Shown here piece after piece: positions 6,409-10,294 of a DNA stretch of 10,294 nt. Position 1 is the stretch's first letter. The number at the start of each line of letters is the position of its first letter. The position numbers and the translations under genes are program-made. The notes under the pieces were generated by a model. That model searched no databases. It saw nothing but the letters and a program-made list of their open reading frames with translations, and was not told the DNA's origin. Source of the stretch: SAR324 cluster bacterium (GTDB lineage: Bacteria > SAR324 > XYD2-FULL-50-16). The stretch lies in contig NVSR01000143.1 in assembly GCA_002401295.1 (NCBI GenBank), positions 1 through 10,294 on the forward strand, written 5' to 3'.

Positions 6409-8178
6409 ATGGGTCGTTTAGGGATGAGGTCAAAAACAATAATTATCATTGGTTTATTACTATGCTCCTTTTGGTTCGGTGGTACTGCCTGGGCTGATCG
6501 TGTGGATCAGCGCTATCAGAAAGTAGCCAAAAGGTATCATGAGCTCTATCGAAATACGCCTTTTCGTGATAAAGCCCATAATTGGATCAATACAATTAAC
6601 CAGTTTGAGTGGATTTATAATAAGTACCCGCGACACGCGAGGGCTCCCCAATCCTTACTCAATATCGGCAATTTGTATCGATCTTTACATAAATGGAACA
6701 AGAAACAAATCTACCTGGATCGTAGTAGTATCTTTTTTCGCAAGTTGACCAATGAGTACCCACAATCATCTTTAGCGGACAATGGGCAGTATTTACTAGC
6801 CGAAAACTACGAGTTGTTCAAAAAGGATAAGGATCTGGCCTTTTTGGAATATCAAAAACTGATTGATCAGTATCCCAATACCTCTTCAGCCAGGAAAGCC
6901 AGAGAAAAAATCAAAACCCTGCAGCCCCCACCTAAGGACCTGCAGATCGCGCCCAAAGTGGAGGAGGCATTGGCCCCTGTAGACCTGTCCAAAGCCAGGT
7001 ATGGTGGGCTGAGTGTGGCTGAAAATCAGAAAAAAAACTCACCCAGTTTAGTCTCGTCTGTGGATTATTGGTCTACCTCCGATTGGTCACGGATGGTAAT
7101 CAACGTCAAGGAGGGAGTACGTTATAAATATCAAGGTCTCGGGGCGAGTGGAACGAAAGGGCGGCGCATCTATGTGGATATTTTTAATTCTTATCTCCCT
7201 AAAAAATTCAAACATCGCATTGCGGCCAACGATGGCTTGATCAAGCAGGCTCGAGTAGCACAGTTCGATAAGAAAACAGTGCGTGTGGTGTTGGATATGG
7301 CCAGTGTGAAAAAAATTAAAGTTTTTCACCTGAAGTTACGTCATCAATACAAAATTATAATCGATATTTTGGGGCAATCCGCGTTACCGGATCTGAAGGT
7401 TGCCAAGGGAAAATCCCTTAAAAGTAAAACTAACCCATCAGGGAAAAAGATTGCCATACAGAAAAACCTGAAGACGGCCCAGATGGTAAGTCTATCCAAA
7501 GCTTTAGGTTTAAAAGTAAAACGGATCATCATCGATCCCGGTCATGGGGGCAGAGACCCCGGTGCTCTGGCTTTTGGTTTGATGGAGAAAGATATTGCCC
7601 TGAAGATGGGACTGCTGCTGAAGCAGATTATCGAGAAAAAGCATCCCGAGATGGAGGTCTTGATGACCCGCTCTAAGGATGAGTATCTCAGCCTGGATGC
7701 TAGAACGGCCTTTGCCAATAAAACACGGGGAGATCTTTTCATTAGTATTCATTTGAATGCCAGCCATCGTGAGAAGGTGAAAGGAATTGAGACCTATTTC
7801 CTCAATTTGACTTCCGACAACTACGCCTTGTCTGTAGCAGCCAAAGAGAATCAGAGTAGTTTGAAGAGTATCAGCGAACTACAGAATATTCTGAACGATT
7901 TGATGACCAACTCGAAAATTCAAGAGTCCAGTGAACTGGCACAAATGATTCAAAAAGCGACCTACTCGGCAGTGAAACAAAGTAAGCAATATAAAACCAG
8001 AGATCTGGGGGTAAAACAAGCTCCCTTCTTTGTGTTACTCGGGGCACAGATGCCGAGTATCTTGATTGAATCCGGTTTTATTACCAATCGGAAGGAAAAT
8101 CGCCTGTTGAGAACAGCGAAATATCAGCGCGTGATCGCTGAAGGGATTTATCGTGGCATTCGCCAATACATGAATTAA
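6409..8178 (+). CDS. N-acetylmuramoyl-L-alanine amidase with TPR-like and AMIN domains
   Basis: Periplasmic zinc amidase that cleaves the bond between N-acetylmuramic acid and L-alanine in peptidoglycan, usually during daughter-cell separation. The 589 residues begin with a signal peptide (hydrophobic 10-24, likely cleavage AWA|D at 29/30). Helical TPR-like repeats follow (about 35-165), with recurring Y-x-K-YP/D-QYP ends as in outer-membrane lipoprotein tetratricopeptides. An AMIN domain (about 200-320) should target septal peptidoglycan or the outer membrane. The Amidase_3 catalytic domain (about 370-589) has DPGHGG (His379), MEKD (Glu393), SIHLNA (His448) as zinc ligands and ESGFITN (Glu554) as catalytic Glu. 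All key residues are present. A second Met at residue 6 (6424) could be the true start; AAGGA precedes the first ATG but 14 bases away. It is tightly coupled to mutS upstream and the lipoprotein gene downstream. It is AmiC-like in layout but longer because of the TPR part. Confidence 0.93.
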   Translation: MGRLGMRSKTIIIIGLLLCSFWFGGTAWADRVDQRYQKVAKRYHELYRNTPFRDKAHNWINTINQFEWIYNKYPRHARAPQSLLNIGNLYRSLHKWNKKQIYLDRSSIFFRKLTNEYPQSSLADNGQYLLAENYELFKKDKDLAFLEYQKLIDQYPNTSSARKAREKIKTLQPPPKDLQIAPKVEEALAPVDLSKARYGGLSVAENQKKNSPSLVSSVDYWSTSDWSRMVINVKEGVRYKYQGLGASGTKGRRIYVDIFNSYLPKKFKHRIAANDGLIKQARVAQFDKKTVRVVLDMASVKKIKVFHLKLRHQYKIIIDILGQSALPDLKVAKGKSLKSKTNPSGKKIAIQKNLKTAQMVSLSKALGLKVKRIIIDPGHGGRDPGALAFGLMEKDIALKMGLLLKQIIEKKHPEMEVLMTRSKDEYLSLDARTAFANKTRGDLFISIHLNASHREKVKGIETYFLNLTSDNYALSVAAKENQSSLKSISELQNILNDLMTNSKIQESSELAQMIQKATYSAVKQSKQYKTRDLGVKQAPFFVLLGAQMPSILIESGFITNRKENRLLRTAKYQRVIAEGIYRGIRQYMN

Positions 8179-8192
8179 GACAGTGGATTACT

Positions 8193-8897
8193 ATGAGAAA
8201 AAGCCTATTTTTTATTCCTCTTTTTGTCTCTTTATTGGCTCTGGCTAGCTGTGAAACTACCACTACTACTTTTTCGGAGGGAATTTCACAGAGGGTGCTG
8301 CAAGAAAAAGAAGACAAGTTAATACAGGAAGATAAAAAACTTGTTTTTGAGATCATTGATCTGCTTGGTCAATCAGCCACCATTTTTTATCTGGTGAAAG
8401 AAGAAGTTCCTGTGGAATTGGTCAACAAGGTTAAGGATCAGGTCCTCAAGCGGGTGAAAGAGGCAGCCTTTTTCACGGATCTGTTGAGTGAGCAACAAGC
8501 CCGTCCTATTTTCACTCAGGAACGCAGGATGAAGCAGGCCAGAGAAATCTATCTGGATAGCTTGGCCAATGTCTCTGTTTCCGATAAGGACCTCTCCAAC
8601 CCTCTCGGTCGTCTGCTGCAAGTAGAGAATTTTTTAGTTTATCAGCTTGATTCATGGCCTTGCGCTAGCTGTGTTTCTAAAAATATCATAGGGTTGAAGC
8701 TACGATTGGTGGAAGCCTCTACAGGTGATATAATTTGGACAGGCATTAGCCAGAGGAGTGTGCTTTCTCCTGACTCGGAAAATCTGGATGTGGCCTTGCA
8801 GGAGTTAACAGCTGAGCTGATGGAAAACTTCTATTTTCGTTTCAAACGGAAATGGCATATCCAGCGATTCCAAAATCTAGCGATGATCACCAATTAA
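8193..8897 (+). CDS. lipoprotein, possibly CsgG/LpoB-like fold
   Basis: 234-residue lipoprotein precursor. The N-terminus has MRK, a hydrophobic core and the lipobox LAS-C (Cys20), followed by a Thr-rich spacer; no Asp at +2, so outer-membrane sorting is expected. The body alternates helices and strands. VENFLVYQLDS (144-154) and GLKLRLVEASTGDIIWTG (167-184) resemble the C-terminal strands of the CsgG, GNA1162 and LpoB-like lipoproteins (compare the frequent pattern L-x-V-D-A-x-T-G-E-x-x-W). This fold assignment is an inference from those segments. LpoB activates a peptidoglycan synthase and CsgG forms a secretion pore, so function cannot be read from the fold. A CxxC pair sits at C157 and C160, able to form a disulphide in the periplasm. 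AGTGGA lies five bases before the ATG. The gene starts 14 bases after the amidase gene and probably shares its transcript, pointing to an envelope role. Confidence 0.85.
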   Translation: MRKSLFFIPLFVSLLALASCETTTTTFSEGISQRVLQEKEDKLIQEDKKLVFEIIDLLGQSATIFYLVKEEVPVELVNKVKDQVLKRVKEAAFFTDLLSEQQARPIFTQERRMKQAREIYLDSLANVSVSDKDLSNPLGRLLQVENFLVYQLDSWPCASCVSKNIIGLKLRLVEASTGDIIWTGISQRSVLSPDSENLDVALQELTAELMENFYFRFKRKWHIQRFQNLAMITN

Positions 8898-8900
8898 ATT

Positions 8901-8905
8901 AGGGA
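8901..8905 (+). promoter_or_regulatory. Shine-Dalgarno site of the zinc-ribbon membrane protein
   Basis: AGGGA lies four bases before the ATG at 8910, within the 12-base gap after the lipoprotein gene. It supports that start and translation from the same mRNA. Confidence 0.5.
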
Positions 8906-8909
8906 CAGC

Positions 8910-9506
8910 ATGCTAAAAAAACTGGACGCGAAAATCAGAGCATTGATGATTGAAGTTCCTGATGAAAATTTTGTCACGGAAGAGCTCCAGGATAACCCCA
9001 TGGCGGGATATTTGAAGATCTTTCAAAAACAGCATCGGGTTATCTTCATCCTTTACCGAGGCTTGATTCTTTCTTTTGGTGGCTTGTTGATCGTGATGAG
9101 CGTCCTGGTTTATAACGCTGCGGAGAATGTGCTCATCCCTGCTTGGGGGACTTTTCTATTAGGAGGCATAGACCTTTTTCTGTTCTTAGGCATGGTCAAA
9201 GCCTTCAGAGAGCTGAGTAGTTATAAATTGAAAAGCCAGCAGGTTCTCAATAAAATCCATGACCACCTGAGGTCAGACTTGGAAAAATTGGAGAAGATTA
9301 AAACAGAGCATGCCGGTGTGACTAAAACGCAGCAAAAGGTACACAAAAAGCTGCGTTTACTCGCCGGAAAATCTTTGTTGCCCAAGGCTGCAGACTACAG
9401 CGGCTGGGACCAAAGGCTGTGTCCTTCTTGTAATAGCATTCTTGAGATGAGTCGGGAAGAATGCCCAAATTGCCATCAGCTCTTGGACAAGCTCCCGGAT
9501 AACTAG
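8910..9506 (+). CDS. two-helix membrane protein with C-terminal zinc ribbon
   Basis: 198-residue protein not assigned to a named family. Residues 1-43 are soluble and mixed-charge. Two membrane helices follow (about 44-68 and 75-97) joined by a short, probably periplasmic loop. By the positive-inside rule both ends are cytoplasmic. A charged helical stretch with coiled-coil character spans about 100-150. The C-terminus holds two Cys pairs, CPSC (171, 174) and CPNC (185, 188), ten residues apart: a classic zinc-ribbon knuckle pair. It starts 12 bases after the lipoprotein gene with an AGGGA ribosome-binding site. Zinc ribbons at the end of small membrane proteins often mediate protein contacts; that is general inference, not a function. 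Its stop overlaps the recJ stop on the other strand. It might link the envelope genes to a cytoplasmic partner. Confidence 0.82.
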   Translation: MLKKLDAKIRALMIEVPDENFVTEELQDNPMAGYLKIFQKQHRVIFILYRGLILSFGGLLIVMSVLVYNAAENVLIPAWGTFLLGGIDLFLFLGMVKAFRELSSYKLKSQQVLNKIHDHLRSDLEKLEKIKTEHAGVTKTQQKVHKKLRLLAGKSLLPKAADYSGWDQRLCPSCNSILEMSREECPNCHQLLDKLPDN

Positions 9507-10294
9507 CTGGAGATAGCTTGAATCGTCAATTGCCTTGTTTCTTTACCGCGAAAGTTATTCGTGCTCAGAGTAAAGGCAATATCAAAGACTTCCCCCTCAG
9601 GCACTCGGCCTGCACCATTCCAATAGACCATCTCCATATCCGCTCCCAATCCCCATTTGAGGTGTTTTCCCTGCATCGGTATTGTTTCAGGTAAGGGAAT
9701 GTTTTTGACCACAAAGACCGGTTTGCGATTGGCTTGACCATGGGGCTCCAAGTCTTTGAGGCGATCCAGTAGTTCGAAGTTTAACATCTCCAGATTCACT
9801 TCCAGATCCGCCTGCACTTTTTTTCCATCCGTGGCAGGCGCCGCCTGCAGGCAGGCCTGGTGAAATTTCTCTCGAAATAGTTCTAAATTTTCCTCTTTAA
9901 AGCTGCATCCCGCCGCATTGGCATGGCCACCAAATTTTTCCAACACTCCTGCACATTGTTGCAGGAGCTCCAGCAGGTTGACATTGCGAGAGCGACAAGA
10001 GGACTTGAGGATTCCTGAGGTTCCTTTAGTCACTACAATCGTAGGCAGTGCAAACTGATCCACCAGACGACTGGCGATAATACCAATCAATCCCTCATGA
10101 AATTCCTCTTTATAAACAACCAGCCCTTGATGTTGTTCCGCCTGAGGCGCAGCTAGCTTGACTGCTTGTTGAGTCATTGCCACCTGTTTCTTACGACGCT
10201 TTTGATTGAGCTTATCCAGTACACGAAAAGTGTCCAGGGCTTGCTCAGGAGAATCCGCCAGCAGGAAGCGTACGGCATCCATGGCGTCCTGCAT
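9503..10294 (-). CDS. recJ: single-stranded-DNA-specific exonuclease RecJ, C-terminal part
   Basis: The 263 visible residues are the C-terminal half of RecJ, a 5'-3' exonuclease on single-stranded DNA used in recombination and base-excision and mismatch repair. Residues are counted from the window edge. The linker helix (1-40) corresponds to the segment between the DHH and DHHA1 domains. The DHHA1 part has HEGLIGIIASRL (66-77), SSCRSRNVNLLELL (98-111) and the hallmark GGHANAAG (122-129). The last about 100 residues (LEPHGQANRKPVF and following strands) form the OB-fold that binds single-stranded DNA. The full protein is usually about 570 residues, so the catalytic DHH half with its metal-binding Asp/His motifs lies beyond the right edge; the Met at 10294 is internal, not a start. 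The gene is convergent with the mutS-amidase operon, sharing CTAG with its last stop. Identity is very likely; completeness cannot be judged. Confidence 0.92.
   Translation of the reverse strand: MQDAMDAVRFLLADSPEQALDTFRVLDKLNQKRRKKQVAMTQQAVKLAAPQAEQHQGLVVYKEEFHEGLIGIIASRLVDQFALPTIVVTKGTSGILKSSCRSRNVNLLELLQQCAGVLEKFGGHANAAGCSFKEENLELFREKFHQACLQAAPATDGKKVQADLEVNLEMLNFELLDRLKDLEPHGQANRKPVFVVKNIPLPETIPMQGKHLKWGLGADMEMVYWNGAGRVPEGEVFDIAFTLSTNNFRGKETRQLTIQAISS

Noticed and set aside
9834..9856. Repeated GCAGGC/GCCTGC units forming a small GC-rich hairpin inside recJ
   Set aside because: It encodes an in-frame Ala/Gln-rich linker of RecJ and is too short to call a mobile palindromic repeat.

Overview
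The window reads as an ordinary chromosomal segment of a Gram-negative bacterium with medium GC content. The Gram-negative assignment rests on a Sec-type signal peptide on a periplasmic amidase with an AMIN domain and on a lipoprotein with a clean lipobox. The gene set (TPR-AMIN-amidase directly behind mutS, a bacterial two-repeat AP2-like protein, a YyaL/SPATA20 protein) is compatible with a deltaproteobacterial or SAR324-type lineage. That placement is an inference from gene content and style, not from a search. There are no tRNA or rRNA genes, CRISPR arrays, insertion sequences or phage genes.

Left block (1-2800, minus strand): a complete YyaL/SPATA20-type thioredoxin-fold protein (25-2124). 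Upstream of it lies a small basic protein made of two AP2-like repeats (2287-2799). A 162-base gap between them holds a possible hairpin. The AP2-like gene is headed by a very AT-rich, gene-free stretch of about 500 bases (2800-3307). That stretch carries several short palindromes and candidate promoter elements and separates the left block from the divergent right block.

Right block (3308-9506, plus strand): a short unknown ORF is followed by a tightly packed run of four genes: mutS (mismatch recognition), a TPR-AMIN-Amidase_3 peptidoglycan hydrolase, a lipoprotein with a possible CsgG/LpoB-like fold, and a two-helix membrane protein ending in a cytoplasmic zinc ribbon. Gaps in the run of four are 6, 14 and 12 bases, so they probably form one transcription unit. 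The last three look like an envelope module: an enzyme that cuts peptidoglycan, an outer-membrane-anchored lipoprotein, and an inner-membrane protein.

Right edge (9503-10294, minus strand): the C-terminal half of RecJ, convergent with the operon. The two stop codons share the self-complementary tetranucleotide CTAG, so there is no intergenic space for a terminator. No clearly new system is visible. The items most worth a second look are the AP2-like protein with its palindrome-rich upstream region, and the amidase/lipoprotein/zinc-ribbon trio.
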